Counted from the first letter of the stretch, positions 26,257 through 35,428 are shown. The stretch: DNA of 64,000 nucleotides from Nitrospira sp. (GCA_020846195.1 JADLEJ010000007.1:62001-126000); one strand, 5' to 3'. Numbers and translations are program-made. The notes: generated from the letters alone by a model not told the origin.

Positions 26257-26468
26257 GAACGGCGTTCTCTTTTCAGATAACCGGGCGGATAGGCCCCTTT
26301 GGCCAACCCTTGCAGCGTGCGTGCATACCGCTTCGGCTTGGGCATGACCAGCGTGAGGTCGTCTTTTACGACGACGAGCAATTCATCGCCGCCCTTAACC
26401 CCCATCGCCTGCCGAGCCTCTTTGGGAATGACGATTTGATTCTTACTACTGAGCTTCTGAATGGCCAT
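26250..26468 (-). CDS. AbrB/MazE-type antitoxin (VapB-like)
   Basis: 72 residues. The swapped-hairpin DNA-binding signature SSKNQIVIPKEARQAMG is followed by GDELLVVV and a basic C-terminus that would bind the toxin. The start is the second of two adjacent ATGs (26468), five bases after GGGAGG; a start at 26471 is possible. Overlaps the toxin gene by seven bases. Expected to repress the pair's promoter. Confidence 0.87.
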   Translation of the reverse strand: MAIQKLSSKNQIVIPKEARQAMGVKGGDELLVVVKDDLTLVMPKPKRYARTLQGLAKGAYPPGYLKRERRSW

Positions 26469-26581
26469 CATGTCCTCCCGATGTGGCTTTACTTTATCAT
26501 TGAGTGTAAAGCTTCTCAACACGGCGGTAGCTGTTGCCGTTTGCGTAACAGACGGAGGAGGGAGCGGATTATTATAGAGGT

Positions 26582-27232
26582 CTAGCAGGTGCAGTTCGAA
26601 CAGCCATGCTTCGTGCAAATCCCACAAGCTTTCTCAAGCTTGGCGCGCAAGGCCTGGCGCGCCCGATGGAGGCGGACGGTAAGATTGTTGGGCGTGATGT
26701 TGAGATCCTTGGCCACCGCCGCCGGCGATTCTTCCTCTAAATCGATGCGTCGAATAAGATCGGCATAGGCGGGCCGGAGCTGGCTCACGAGTGGGGTCAA
26801 GCAAGCGCAGAGAGTCGGCCGGACTTCATCGAGTCCCGGCATCTTGTCTTCCCCCGATGCCACCAGTTCATTGAGAAGGCCGTCCGCTTTCCGGCGATCG
26901 GCAGCACGGGACCGGTAGTAGTCCACCACCGCATTCCGCAGAATGCGGTAGAACCAGCCGACGGCGCTATCGCGATGGTTCAGTTCATGACCGCGCTCCA
27001 CCGCCTTGACCAGACTCTGCTGGAGCAGGTCTTCCACCAGCCCCTCGTCGGGCAATCTCTTGCGCAGGAAGGCGCGGAAAGCCGATTGCTCCGCCAGCAG
27101 GCGTTGCATGAGTGTATCCAGATCCGTCGAAACGGAAGAGGTCCGGCCGGCCACGCCACTCTGCTCCGCGCGTCCGCTTCGCCGCCGGCCGTTGCGTGGC
27201 GGCTTACTCGCTCGCTCCAACGGCCGCGTCAT
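26582..27232 (-). CDS. ECF sigma factor with cysteine-rich C-terminal tail
   Basis: 216 residues. Sigma region 2 (GLVEDLLQQSLVKAVERGHEL) and region 4 (SPAAVAKDLNITPNNLTVRLH) are clear. The last 14 residues, C203-C216, read CGICTKHGCSNCTC: six Cys and one His able to bind metal. Similar Cys-rich tails in ECF factors such as CorE (established) bind metal and control activity, so no anti-sigma is required; no anti-sigma gene is adjacent. The ATG at 27232 lies inside the flavin-reductase gene behind GGAGAAG, so translation is coupled to it. The regulon is unknown. Confidence 0.88.
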   Translation of the reverse strand: MTRPLERASKPPRNGRRRSGRAEQSGVAGRTSSVSTDLDTLMQRLLAEQSAFRAFLRKRLPDEGLVEDLLQQSLVKAVERGHELNHRDSAVGWFYRILRNAVVDYYRSRAADRRKADGLLNELVASGEDKMPGLDEVRPTLCACLTPLVSQLRPAYADLIRRIDLEEESPAAVAKDLNITPNNLTVRLHRARQALRAKLEKACGICTKHGCSNCTC

Positions 27233-27938
27233 AATACTTCTCCCGATGGATGGGACACAGCCCCTTCTGCTGCAAGGTCTTCGTCACGTCGCCGATCATA
27301 CCGCCGCTTCCGCAGAGATAGGCCGCGAGATGCGCGACCGACGATACGCGCTCCTCAACCAGCCGTTGCACCCGTCCGGTTTCGCCAGACCAGCCAGAAT
27401 CTGGACGAGACAGCGTAAGAACCGCCGTCAGCTTCGGCATCGTCCGCGCGAGCGCGGCTAATTCTTCTTGATAATACAGGTCGCGCTGGCTCCGCAGTCC
27501 CCACAGCAGCGTGGCTGGCCGAGGATCGGTCCGCTCCGCATTCGCCAGCAGCATCGACCAGATCGGGGTAATCCCCGTGCCAGTAGCGATGAACAACAAC
27601 TCGCGCCCTGGATCGTCGCGCAACGTGAAGTGTCCAGCCGGCCCTTTGAATTGCGCCGTATCGCCTTCCTTAAATCCATAGAGCAATGTGGAGCCAGGGC
27701 CGCCAGACACGCGATTGAACAGCAGCGTGACTAGGCCGGGACGGCTGGGAGACGACGCAATCGAATAGGCCCGCGTGATGAGGCGGCCCGTCTCGGGATG
27801 AGGCATCTCAAAAGAAATGAACTGCCCTGGCTTGAACTCGATAGCGGCGGGCTCAACCAGGCGCAAATCGAGCTGGCGCACATCGTGCGTCAGATCTTTG
27901 ATCGACTCCACCTGCGCTGTGACCACCTGAATACTCAC
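27204..27938 (-). CDS. FAD/NAD(P)-binding oxidoreductase of the ferredoxin-reductase family
   Basis: 244 residues from a GTG at 27938 behind GGGAGC. FAD motif RAYSIASSP, NAD motif GTGITPIWSMLL, C-terminal CGSGGMIGDVTKTL. It lacks a [2Fe-2S] domain. Close in type to benzoate-dioxygenase reductase/flavodoxin reductase modules, which shuttle electrons between NAD(P)H and a one-electron partner. The sigma-factor gene overlaps its 3' end by 29 bases. G6P dehydrogenase, an NADPH source, lies 73 bases upstream in the same direction. Confidence 0.88.
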   Translation of the reverse strand: MSIQVVTAQVESIKDLTHDVRQLDLRLVEPAAIEFKPGQFISFEMPHPETGRLITRAYSIASSPSRPGLVTLLFNRVSGGPGSTLLYGFKEGDTAQFKGPAGHFTLRDDPGRELLFIATGTGITPIWSMLLANAERTDPRPATLLWGLRSQRDLYYQEELAALARTMPKLTAVLTLSRPDSGWSGETGRVQRLVEERVSSVAHLAAYLCGSGGMIGDVTKTLQQKGLCPIHREKYYDAAVGASE

Positions 27939-28011
27939 CGCGAATAGGCTCCCACGTCTATCGGCCTGAAGTCATCATTGATATTTACGACACGATACGC
28001 CGGGACAGTGC

Positions 28012-29484
28012 TCACCAGCCGAGCTGCCATTGATGCCCCTGTCGCTCCACCAGCGCGTCCGCTTCGCGCGGCCCCCAGCTGCCAGCGGAGTAAAAATGAA
28101 CCTCGTGCTTCTCTGCCAGGAGCGGATCGTACAGCTTCCAGGCTTTTTCCGTAAACTCCGCGCTGACGAACAAGGTCTGATCCCCGATCATCACATCGCG
28201 CAAGAGCGTCTCGTAGGCTTCCGGCAGCTGGCCGAAGGCTTTCTGATAATCGAATTGCAACGCATGGTCGCTCAGCGTGAACGGCCGCCCAGGACTCTTC
28301 ACGGAGAAGCACAGCGAGAACCCTTCATTCGGCTGCAGCGTGATCAACAACTTGTTAGAAGCGATGCTGCCCGGATCGATGGACGGAAACACATGGGCCG
28401 GCGCCTCGCGGAAGATGACGGCGATCTGCGTGAGCTTCCTGGGAAAGCGCTTCCCGGTGCGCAGATAGAACGGAACGCCTTTCCAGCGCCAGTTCGGAAT
28501 CTCCGCTTTCACCGCGACATAGGTTTCCGTATTGGAATCCGGCGGCACCCCCGGCTCCTCGCGATATCCGGGAATCGTCTGCGCGCCGACCTGCCAGGAG
28601 GTGTACTGGCCGAAGACAACATCTTGCGGCCCAATCGGCGCAATCGAATGCAGCACTTTCATCTTCTCGCTCTGAATCGCCGCCGCATCGAACGAGGCCG
28701 GGACTTCCATCGCCACGACCGTCATGAGCTGAGTCAAATGATTTTGCAGCATATCGCGCAACGCGCCCGACTGCTGGTAGTACGCCCCGCGATGTTCGAC
28801 GCCAAGATCTTCGGCCACGGTAATCTGCACGTTCGAGATCGCATCGCGCTTCCAGAGCGATTCGAAAATCGGGTTGGCGAACCGAAAGGCCAGCAGATTC
28901 TGAACGGTTTCCTTTCCAAGATAGTGATCGATCCGGTAGATCTGCGATTCGTCCACATACTGGTGCAGTGTGGCATTCAGTTGGTGCGCCGATTGAAAAT
29001 CGTGCCCAAACGGCTTTTCGAAGACGACACGCACCCAGCCACGCCCTTTGAGCAGCCCCGCCCGGTCCAGCCGTTCGATCGCGACAGCCGCAATATCCGG
29101 CGGCACGGCCAAATAGAACACACGATTTTCCGGCATGCCATGTTCTTGTTCGATGCGCCGGATATAGGCCGCAAGCGCGGCATAATCGGCATCCGTTCCC
29201 CGTCCGATCGTGTGATAGTAGAGGCAGGCGTCGCACCACTCGCGCAATTCGTGATTATTGTGCCAGCCGGCCGAATGCAAGCCTTCGTGCGCCCAAAGCC
29301 GAAACCCATCCTCGCCGACTTCGGGCAAGGCCGCGCCCACGATCAGCGTGTTGTTGGTTTCCAGCACTCCCTGATCCCGCAAATGGTAGAGCGCGGGCAA
29401 CAATTTGCGGCGCGTAAGATCGCCGGTGGCGCCGATGATGACAAAGACGTGCGGCTCAACCTGTTGTGGCGGCATGCGATTCAT
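28012..29484 (-). CDS. zwf: glucose-6-phosphate 1-dehydrogenase
   Basis: 490 residues, the usual length. NADP-binding IGATGDLTRRKLLPALY near residues 17-33 and the active-site block RIDHYLGKETVQNLL near 180-195 are diagnostic. It oxidises glucose 6-phosphate to 6-phosphogluconolactone, making NADPH. AGGAGGG precedes the ATG. No lactonase or 6-phosphogluconate dehydrogenase gene is adjacent. Downstream in the same direction are a flavin reductase and the ECF sigma factor, so NADPH may feed a redox function under stress control. Confidence 0.96.
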   Translation of the reverse strand: MNRMPPQQVEPHVFVIIGATGDLTRRKLLPALYHLRDQGVLETNNTLIVGAALPEVGEDGFRLWAHEGLHSAGWHNNHELREWCDACLYYHTIGRGTDADYAALAAYIRRIEQEHGMPENRVFYLAVPPDIAAVAIERLDRAGLLKGRGWVRVVFEKPFGHDFQSAHQLNATLHQYVDESQIYRIDHYLGKETVQNLLAFRFANPIFESLWKRDAISNVQITVAEDLGVEHRGAYYQQSGALRDMLQNHLTQLMTVVAMEVPASFDAAAIQSEKMKVLHSIAPIGPQDVVFGQYTSWQVGAQTIPGYREEPGVPPDSNTETYVAVKAEIPNWRWKGVPFYLRTGKRFPRKLTQIAVIFREAPAHVFPSIDPGSIASNKLLITLQPNEGFSLCFSVKSPGRPFTLSDHALQFDYQKAFGQLPEAYETLLRDVMIGDQTLFVSAEFTEKAWKLYDPLLAEKHEVHFYSAGSWGPREADALVERQGHQWQLGW

Positions 29485-29528
29485 CCCTCCTATTCGAGAT
29501 CATATCGATGACGGTCCCGGCATCACCG

Positions 29529-29650
29529 CAGGATGATCAAAAAGGCCGTTCAGCAAGGCCGCAGCCAGCAAAGAGGCGGGGCGTACGCTTCGGTACGCTG
29601 AGCCTCTGAGCGCCGCGAGAACGCCGCTGAGGGACTTTTTCAGCATCCTG
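29529..29650. repeat. palindromic intergenic element (REP/MITE-like)
   Basis: Terminal inverted repeats CAGGATGATCAAAAAG and CTTTTTCAGCATCCTG bound a 122-bp unit. Within it GGCCG-rich arms and a central GCGTAC-GCTTCG-GTACGC hairpin form a long imperfect palindrome. It lies between zwf and the aldo/keto reductase, both read leftward. From memory, repeats with this AAAAAGGCC / GGACTTTTT layout recur in Nitrospira genomes; copy number here cannot be checked. Confidence 0.6.
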
Positions 29651-29660
29651 CCATCCAAGG

Positions 29661-30710
29661 CTATAAACCATGCTGCTCCCGCCCAATGCGGCCATCGTAG
29701 CGGTTGGTGGACTTAAACAATTCGAATCGCCCGTCCATGGCGTAGCCGGCCACACGAGTCCGCAGGCCCTGCATCTCAGCCACCGTCATCGGAACGAACC
29801 GCCGCACGATATCGAGATTCTGCCGCAAGACTTCTCGTGAATCGATGCCGCTGACCAGCGACGCGATCGGCAGACTCAACACATACCGCAGCGCTTCTTC
29901 CGGCGTGACCAGCCCCTGCTTGACCGGCTCGGCATTCCCGCTCAGGCTCTTCATGCCAATCGGAGCGATGCCTCGCTGCGTCAGAACCGGCAGCACCTCC
30001 TGCTCAAAACTCCGATAGGTGCCGTCGAAAACATTGAGCGGCATCTGGCAGGTGTCGAACGGAAAGTCCTGAGCCAGCATCTTCAAATGAATCTTCGGAT
30101 CTTTATGGCCGGTGAATCCAATGAAGCGCACCTTACCCTGCCGTTTTGCTTCGAGCAAGGCTTCGGCCGTTCCGCCCAGCGCGAAGTGCCGGTCTGGATC
30201 GTCGAAATACACCACTTCGTGAATCTGCCAGAGGTCGAGATAGTCCGTCTTCAAGCGGCGGAGTGAGTCATCGAGCTGTTGAAGCGCAACTTTCTTATCG
30301 CGTCCGTGCGAACAGACTTTGGTCATGAGAAAGACCTGCCGCCGCCGGCCTTGCAGAGCCTTCCCCATCAGCTCTTCGGACCGGCCGCCGTTGTACTCCC
30401 AGGCATTATCCAGAAACGTCACGCCCGCATCGACCGCTTCATGCAGAATGCGAATCGCCTCGGCGTCATCTTCAATCCGACCCCAATGGGCGCCGCCGAA
30501 ACAGAGCGCGGAGACCTGCACGCCGGTTTTCCCCAACATGCGCGTCGGAATGTCTCCCGTTGCGGATGTGCGCGCCGGCTCCAGCGCCTCGGCCAATCCG
30601 CGCGAGCCGCCCAGCGCAGCTATCGCCCCAAGCAGACCGAGCGCCTTCAAGAGCTGCCGGCGATTCAGCGTCCCTGTGTCGCCATCGCAATCGAAACGTC
30701 GTTCGTTCAT
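29661..30710 (-). CDS. TAT-exported aldo/keto reductase
   Basis: 349 residues. A twin-arginine signal (LNRRQLLKALGLLG) lies at about residues 15-29, so the enzyme is probably exported folded with its NADPH. The AKR tetrad is visible: Asp of FLDNAWEYNGG, Tyr of the same block, Lys of FLMTKVC, His of LWQIHE. Cofactor-binding near the C-terminus (SLPIASLVSGIDS). Substrate unknown. A single gene, divergent from the phosphoribosyltransferase gene. Confidence 0.88.
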   Translation of the reverse strand: MNERRFDCDGDTGTLNRRQLLKALGLLGAIAALGGSRGLAEALEPARTSATGDIPTRMLGKTGVQVSALCFGGAHWGRIEDDAEAIRILHEAVDAGVTFLDNAWEYNGGRSEELMGKALQGRRRQVFLMTKVCSHGRDKKVALQQLDDSLRRLKTDYLDLWQIHEVVYFDDPDRHFALGGTAEALLEAKRQGKVRFIGFTGHKDPKIHLKMLAQDFPFDTCQMPLNVFDGTYRSFEQEVLPVLTQRGIAPIGMKSLSGNAEPVKQGLVTPEEALRYVLSLPIASLVSGIDSREVLRQNLDIVRRFVPMTVAEMQGLRTRVAGYAMDGRFELFKSTNRYDGRIGREQHGL

Positions 30711-31066
30711 CGTACAACCTCCGAGTCAGGCCGAGCCGAACCCATCCTTTCTTATACCCACCGCGCAAGGTGAATGGAAGGGCCGGATAGGGAAGAACGT
30801 CTGCACTGTCGAACAACTCCCCAGCCGCACAACCGGCACTGCCCTATAACGCAACAGCCACCGATTAATCTTCGTTTCGACAGCACCAACCGCATGATCC
30901 AACTCCTTGAATATCCACCGGTCGCACTATTTTCAACGCCTCTTTGCGTTGGCATTATCAATGCTTTACTCTAAAGTACGATACGGATACGTGCAGCATG
31001 CCTGTCGGCGAACCGAAGCGTGAGAGGATGCGCCTGAGTGAATGACCTGGCAGCACGGGAGGCTTT
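30711..31066. other. divergent promoter region
   Basis: 356 bases between divergent genes, no gene seen. A possible rightward promoter is TTGCGT (30944-30949), 17-base spacer, TACTCT (30967-30972), a modest match. CGGGAGGCTTT before the phosphoribosyltransferase ATG is a clear RBS. Confidence 0.35.
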
Positions 31067-31768
31067 ATGTTGTTTCGCGATCGTCGCCATGCAGGAGTGC
31101 TGTTAGCCAATCGTCTGCAGGCCTATCGAGGCGATCGCCACATGATCGTACTCGCGCTGCCTCGCGGAGGGGTTGTGGTGGGCCATGAACTGAGCACCGC
31201 GCTCCATCTGCCGCTGGACGTCTTTATCACCAGAAAGATTGCGGCACCTGACTCGCCGGACTATGCCGTCGGCGCCGTCAGCGAAACAGGAGCCATCTAT
31301 CTCAGCCGGGATGCCGTGCGCGCAATGCAGTTGTCGCTCGAAGATCTCGACGGGCTGATCACCGCGCAACGCCGCGACATCGATCGACGGCGGCTCTTCT
31401 ATCGCGAGGGACGCGGGCTGCCGCAATTGCATCATCGGACCGTGCTGCTGGTGGACGACGGCGCCGCCACAGGGGCCACGGTACTCGCCACGCTCGATGC
31501 GCTCGCCGCGCTGAATCCGTTGCGCATCGTCGTGGCCCTGCCGGTCGCGCCGCCCTCGACGGCCGAACGCATCCGCGCGCTCGTGGACGAATGCGTCATT
31601 CTTTCGACCCTCAAGCCGTTTGGAGCCGTCGGGGATTTTTTCGAGGAATTCGATCGCGTCACGGATGACGACGTACTCCGCGCCCTGCACCAGGCCAGCG
31701 AGGCCTTCGTCGGCGATTCCACGGTCCGCCGCATACGTTCCGCCATGCCTCCGCCAAAGGAGGTATAA
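31067..31768 (+). CDS. phosphoribosyltransferase-family protein
   Basis: 233 residues. The PRPP loop is VLLVDDGAATGAT near residue 126, and N-terminal LALPRGGVVVGHELS and FITRKIAAPDSPDYAVGAV are typical of the stand-alone PRTase/erythromycin-esterase-associated group whose substrate is unknown. It is followed 67 bases later by a universal stress protein gene; this pairing recurs in stress-induced gene sets, suggesting both respond to the same condition. Preceded by GGGAGG. Confidence 0.87.
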   Translation: MLFRDRRHAGVLLANRLQAYRGDRHMIVLALPRGGVVVGHELSTALHLPLDVFITRKIAAPDSPDYAVGAVSETGAIYLSRDAVRAMQLSLEDLDGLITAQRRDIDRRRLFYREGRGLPQLHHRTVLLVDDGAATGATVLATLDALAALNPLRIVVALPVAPPSTAERIRALVDECVILSTLKPFGAVGDFFEEFDRVTDDDVLRALHQASEAFVGDSTVRRIRSAMPPPKEV

Positions 31769-31834
31769 TAGCCACCTACCGGCTACACCCTGATTGCAGC
31801 GTCGCCAGGCCGGCTTCACATAAAGGACTTCACC

Positions 31835-32692
31835 ATGAAAATTGTCGCGGGCGTCGATTGGTCCGATGAAGCGTTTGCCGCCGTTGCACAGCTAGGGCTT
31901 CTCTATAAACCAGACGAAGTCCTGCTGGTTCACGGAGTGGATCTGGGAATCTTTCAGTCGCCGCTCATGGCTGGGGTGGCCAGCCTGCAAGGGTACGACG
32001 AGTTTCGCAAGGCGATGCTCGATGCCGGGCGCCAGGCCGTCGAACGCGGGAAGACCGTATTACCTGCCGATATTCCCTCCGTGCAGACCAAAGCAGAATT
32101 GCACCATGCCGCCTCGTTCATTCTCGACAACGCCAGCGCGCTCAAGGCCGACCTCATTGTTGTGGGAACTCAAGACCACTCCCGCCTTGCGGAACTGTTC
32201 GTCGGCAGCGTGTCGCATCAAGTCTTGCTCCAGGCGCGCATCCCGACGCTCATCGTCAAAGGCGGCGCCAAACCCGTCACGCGCGTGCTCCTGGCGATCG
32301 AGGGCCGCGACGATGCCGCCCGCGCGCAGACCTGGCTCGCAGCACACCCCTTTAGGAATCCTGTGGCGCTCACGATTCTGTCGATCATCCCGTCGCTCAC
32401 CATGGTTGAACCGAACATCATGGCCAGTTATCAAGCCTGGTCCGATGAGCACCGGCGCCAAACCGAACAAATCGTGGCCGAGACCGCTTCAGGGTTGGCC
32501 GGTCCACGATTTACCGTCACCACCCAAGTCCGCTCGGGCGAGCCAATCACCGCGGTCTGCGAGGAGGCCAGCGGGTACGATTTGCTCGTCGTCGGATCGC
32601 ACGGACGAACCGGAGTCGACCGGCTCCTGCTCGGCAGCGTGTCGCACGGCATCGTCCACCGGGTCGGATGTTCCGTCCTAGTCGTACGGTGA
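31835..32692 (+). CDS. tandem-domain universal stress protein
   Basis: 285 residues with two Usp domains (about 1-145 and 150-285). The C-terminal one ends GSHGRTGVDRLLLGSVSH, the ATP-binding G-x2-G-x9-GS pattern; the N-terminal one has GTQDHSRLAELFVGSVSH, where the second glycine is replaced, so it may not bind ATP. Usp proteins help survival under starvation and redox stress. Located after the phosphoribosyltransferase and probably co-transcribed. Confidence 0.92.
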   Translation: MKIVAGVDWSDEAFAAVAQLGLLYKPDEVLLVHGVDLGIFQSPLMAGVASLQGYDEFRKAMLDAGRQAVERGKTVLPADIPSVQTKAELHHAASFILDNASALKADLIVVGTQDHSRLAELFVGSVSHQVLLQARIPTLIVKGGAKPVTRVLLAIEGRDDAARAQTWLAAHPFRNPVALTILSIIPSLTMVEPNIMASYQAWSDEHRRQTEQIVAETASGLAGPRFTVTTQVRSGEPITAVCEEASGYDLLVVGSHGRTGVDRLLLGSVSHGIVHRVGCSVLVVR

Positions 32693-32795
32693 CATTGTCC
32701 TGGAAAACCAGCGACAGCAGGCATTGATATGCCGTCGCGACGCATGGCTGGATAGATAGCGGCCTGATGGCGCGGGGGAATGCGGATTCAGAACA

Positions 32796-32825
32796 CCGGA
32801 TGCTGGCGATTATGCCTGCATCCGG
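32796..32825. terminator. hairpin between convergent genes
   Basis: CCGGATGC (32796-32803) pairs with GCATCCGG (32818-32825) between the universal stress protein gene and the convergent PPK2 gene. 8-bp perfect stem, 14-base loop, no T-run. Confidence 0.4.
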
Positions 32826-32853
32826 CTGCTGGTCTTGTTCGCAGAGCGGTCCT

Positions 32854-33897
32854 TCACAAATCCAGTTCCACCATCTTGCGATGAAAACGCGTGATGATGT
32901 TGGGGTCCGGGGTCAGACGAATCTGCGTCTCTTCTTTGCCCTTGTAGGGCAGGAGATTCAACACATAGCGCAAACTCTCCAGCCGCGCGGACTGCTTGTC
33001 GTTCGCCTTCACGATAATCCACGGGCTGAATGTCGCGTGCGTCTTGCTGAACATTTCCTCTTTGTAGCGCGTGTAGGAGTCCCACAGCTCTTGCGCTTTC
33101 TCATCGACCGGGCTCAGCTTCCACTGCTTGAGGGGATTCTGCCGGCGCGCTTCAAACCGGTTCGCCTGTTCTTCTTTCGAAATGGAAAACCAGAACTTGA
33201 TGATGGTCACGCCGTCTTCGTACAGCATGTGCTCGAATTCCGTGACCTGCTGCAAGAACCGCTGATGCTCCTTCTTGCTGCAGAACCCCATGACCGGCTC
33301 GACAACCGCGCGGTTGTACCAACTGCGGTCGAAGAACACAATTTCACCCTTGTTAGGCAATTGCTGAATGTAGCGTTGAAAATACCACTGGCCCCGTTCC
33401 TGGTCCGTGGGCTTCGGCAGCGCGACGACGCGCATAGCGCGTGGATTCAGGTGCTCCGTAAAGCGGCGGATCGTGCCGCCTTTGCCGGCGGCGTCGCGCC
33501 CTTCGACGAGAATGGCAATCCGCTGCCCGCTCTCCTGCACCCATCGCTGCAATCGAACCAGTTCGACCTGAAGCTGCCGCAGCTCCTGATCGTAGAGCAA
33601 GGTCTTGCGTACCTCTTCCAGATCGACATCTTTCCGCTTCAACAGCGTCAGCAACCCTCGTCGAGTGTTGATGCGAGCCAAGTCGTCATCCGTCAGCGCG
33701 TGCCCGGCGGCGCCGATCGCAGCAACCGCCCGATCGCCCGTGCTGGCTTCTCGCTGGCGATAGCCATCGCCCTGTTTGGGGATCGCCGTCGGAATGATTT
33801 CCAGTTCATCGGCCAGCAGTTCGCCGTCGACGCTTAACTCATTCGAGCGCTCCTTTTTATTCTTGGACTTGCCGGACAACTCATCTTCAGCAGCCAT
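32854..33897 (-). CDS. ppk2: polyphosphate kinase 2
   Basis: 347 residues behind GGGAGAG. Walker A VEGRDAAGKGGTIRRFTEH at about 130-150 and Walker B EIVFFDRSWYNRAVVEP at about 193-210 define PPK2, which uses polyphosphate to phosphorylate nucleoside mono- or diphosphates. The polar ~65-residue N-terminus is typical of the longer PPK2 class I proteins, favouring NDP to NTP. It lies 32 bases after the DsrE gene and may be the last gene of the sulfur operon, coupling it to energy or phosphate storage. Confidence 0.95.
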   Translation of the reverse strand: MAAEDELSGKSKNKKERSNELSVDGELLADELEIIPTAIPKQGDGYRQREASTGDRAVAAIGAAGHALTDDDLARINTRRGLLTLLKRKDVDLEEVRKTLLYDQELRQLQVELVRLQRWVQESGQRIAILVEGRDAAGKGGTIRRFTEHLNPRAMRVVALPKPTDQERGQWYFQRYIQQLPNKGEIVFFDRSWYNRAVVEPVMGFCSKKEHQRFLQQVTEFEHMLYEDGVTIIKFWFSISKEEQANRFEARRQNPLKQWKLSPVDEKAQELWDSYTRYKEEMFSKTHATFSPWIIVKANDKQSARLESLRYVLNLLPYKGKEETQIRLTPDPNIITRFHRKMVELDL

Positions 33898-33929
33898 GAT
33901 ACTCTCCCGCGTTAGATTCCATCCTTCTG

Positions 33930-34289
33930 CTAGAACACGATGCTGCGATCACGCCCAGCTACGGCCTTGATGTAGTCCGGCATCCCCTTGATCGATGCGC
34001 CAGCGACCAGATCCACTCCACTGATCTGCCTCGCCACGGCACAAGCACCGCAAACCCATATGGGAATATTTGCAGCTTGCACCTCAGCAAGCAAGCTTTT
34101 TAACGGAGTCAGATTAACCCCAGTGACATGATCGGCCGTGCCGTTGCGTCCCAGCGTCACCGCTTCGTTCCAGAGCCAGACCACCACATCGTGCCCCTGC
34201 TCTTTTGCTGCCTTGGCTGCCACAAACGGCAATGTCGCCATCGTGGGATCATCCGTGCCGCGGCTTCCCGAAATAATAAACGTCGCCAT
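33930..34289 (-). CDS. DsrE-family sulfur-relay/unknown protein
   Basis: 119 residues behind GGAGGAGTGATTA. DsrE/F-like fold: ATFIISGSRGTDDP at the start, a middle KSLLAEVQAANIPIWVCGACAVAR with two cysteines (WVCGAC), and KGMPDYIKAVAGRDRSIVF at the end. DsrE relatives carry persulfide on a conserved Cys during sulfur oxidation or tRNA thiolation. The Cys pair here is at the family's active position. Its location next to sulfite, thiosulfate and cytochrome genes supports a sulfur role. Confidence 0.85.
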   Translation of the reverse strand: MATFIISGSRGTDDPTMATLPFVAAKAAKEQGHDVVVWLWNEAVTLGRNGTADHVTGVNLTPLKSLLAEVQAANIPIWVCGACAVARQISGVDLVAGASIKGMPDYIKAVAGRDRSIVF

Positions 34290-34380
34290 TAATCACTCCT
34301 CCGTGAAGCGTTGTTCACAAATCAGACGGTGAGGCGGCTCTCGCGAATTACGCTTCGAGAGAGACTCCCCTGCGCTTGTC

Positions 34381-35391
34381 CTACTTCGGCCCTTTGAACG
34401 TCGTCTTCAAATAGGCCATGACATCGGCCACGCCCTGCTGCCCGATGGTCAGGCCCCAATAAGGCATGTTGGCCGATTTGCCCATCGCCGCCCCGCCATG
34501 ATTGATCATGTTGTAGAGATATTCCGTCGGCACCTCGCTGAAGTTGATATTGGCGTGGATCGCGGGTTTCGGCTCGATGGTTGCGGCCGCCGGCCCATCG
34601 CCCTTGCCGGTCGCCCCATGGCACTGCATGCAGTATTCTTTATAAATCACTTTGCCGCGTCCAGCGCTGGCCTTGGAAAACTCTGGACTTGTCCAGGGCT
34701 CGTAATACTTGAAGTCCGGCACGCCCTGCACCATCAAGTACCCAATCACGGCGCGCAGCTGCGGCTCCGTCGCATCGGCAAGAAACTCGCCGCTGTGCGG
34801 CGCAAAATCCTGCGGGTTCAACCCAAAGCGGAACAGCCAATCCTGGTTGTACCGCTGGCCGGCTTTCTCCAACGCGGCGCTCTGCTGGCCGCCGATGAGT
34901 TTCCCGTTTTCCTCGACTGTATGGCAGCCCAGGCAGGCATGGGCCTTATACGCCATTCCGCCGAACGCCGCCTCGAACTTTGTCACTTTCGCCAGATCGA
35001 ACCCACCGACTTTCACGCGCGGATCCTTATTGTGCTCGGCCAGATAATCGGCAATCCCGTTGGCCTCGGCCTCTGAGACCGTCACATGTTTATGCGCGTC
35101 CTGCGATTGATCCCAGCGATACCCTTTGACATACAAGGGCGCTTCTTTGCCGGTCAGCCAGCGAATCAGCCAGGCCCGGTTATACTTGCTCCCTGCCCAA
35201 ATGAGATCGGGGGCCTTGAGATTGAACCGGGAATCAGCCTGGCCTTCCATCCGATGGCATTGGACGCAATTCTGCTGAATCAGCTCTTTCGCCTTCGGCT
35301 GATCGGCGCCGAATAACATTCGCGGAGCTGACATCAGTCCCACCACTGTCAACAACGCCCCTCCGACAATCACACTCCGTCTCACGTTCAT
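34381..35391 (-). CDS. periplasmic trihaem cytochrome c
   Basis: 336 residues from MNVRRSVIVGG (35391) behind GGAGCAGCC; signal peptide ends near FGAD. Three c-type haems: CVQCH (42-46), CLGCH (153-157) and CMQCH (254-258), each in its own cytochrome c domain. Three-domain proteins of this sort serve as electron acceptors between dehydrogenases and terminal oxidases. It is 37 bases downstream of the dihaem cytochrome gene in the sulfur cluster, so it is a probable acceptor for sulfite or thiosulfate electrons. The longer reading to 35463 was rejected. Confidence 0.9.
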   Translation of the reverse strand: MNVRRSVIVGGALLTVVGLMSAPRMLFGADQPKAKELIQQNCVQCHRMEGQADSRFNLKAPDLIWAGSKYNRAWLIRWLTGKEAPLYVKGYRWDQSQDAHKHVTVSEAEANGIADYLAEHNKDPRVKVGGFDLAKVTKFEAAFGGMAYKAHACLGCHTVEENGKLIGGQQSAALEKAGQRYNQDWLFRFGLNPQDFAPHSGEFLADATEPQLRAVIGYLMVQGVPDFKYYEPWTSPEFSKASAGRGKVIYKEYCMQCHGATGKGDGPAAATIEPKPAIHANINFSEVPTEYLYNMINHGGAAMGKSANMPYWGLTIGQQGVADVMAYLKTTFKGPK

Positions 35392-35428
35392 GGCTGCTCC
35401 TTTCCGCTGTGGTGAATATCGCGCTTCG

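Noticed and set aside
28030..29511. 493-residue plus-strand ORF over zwf
   Set aside because: Antisense shadow of a clearly conserved enzyme; composition is Arg/His-rich.
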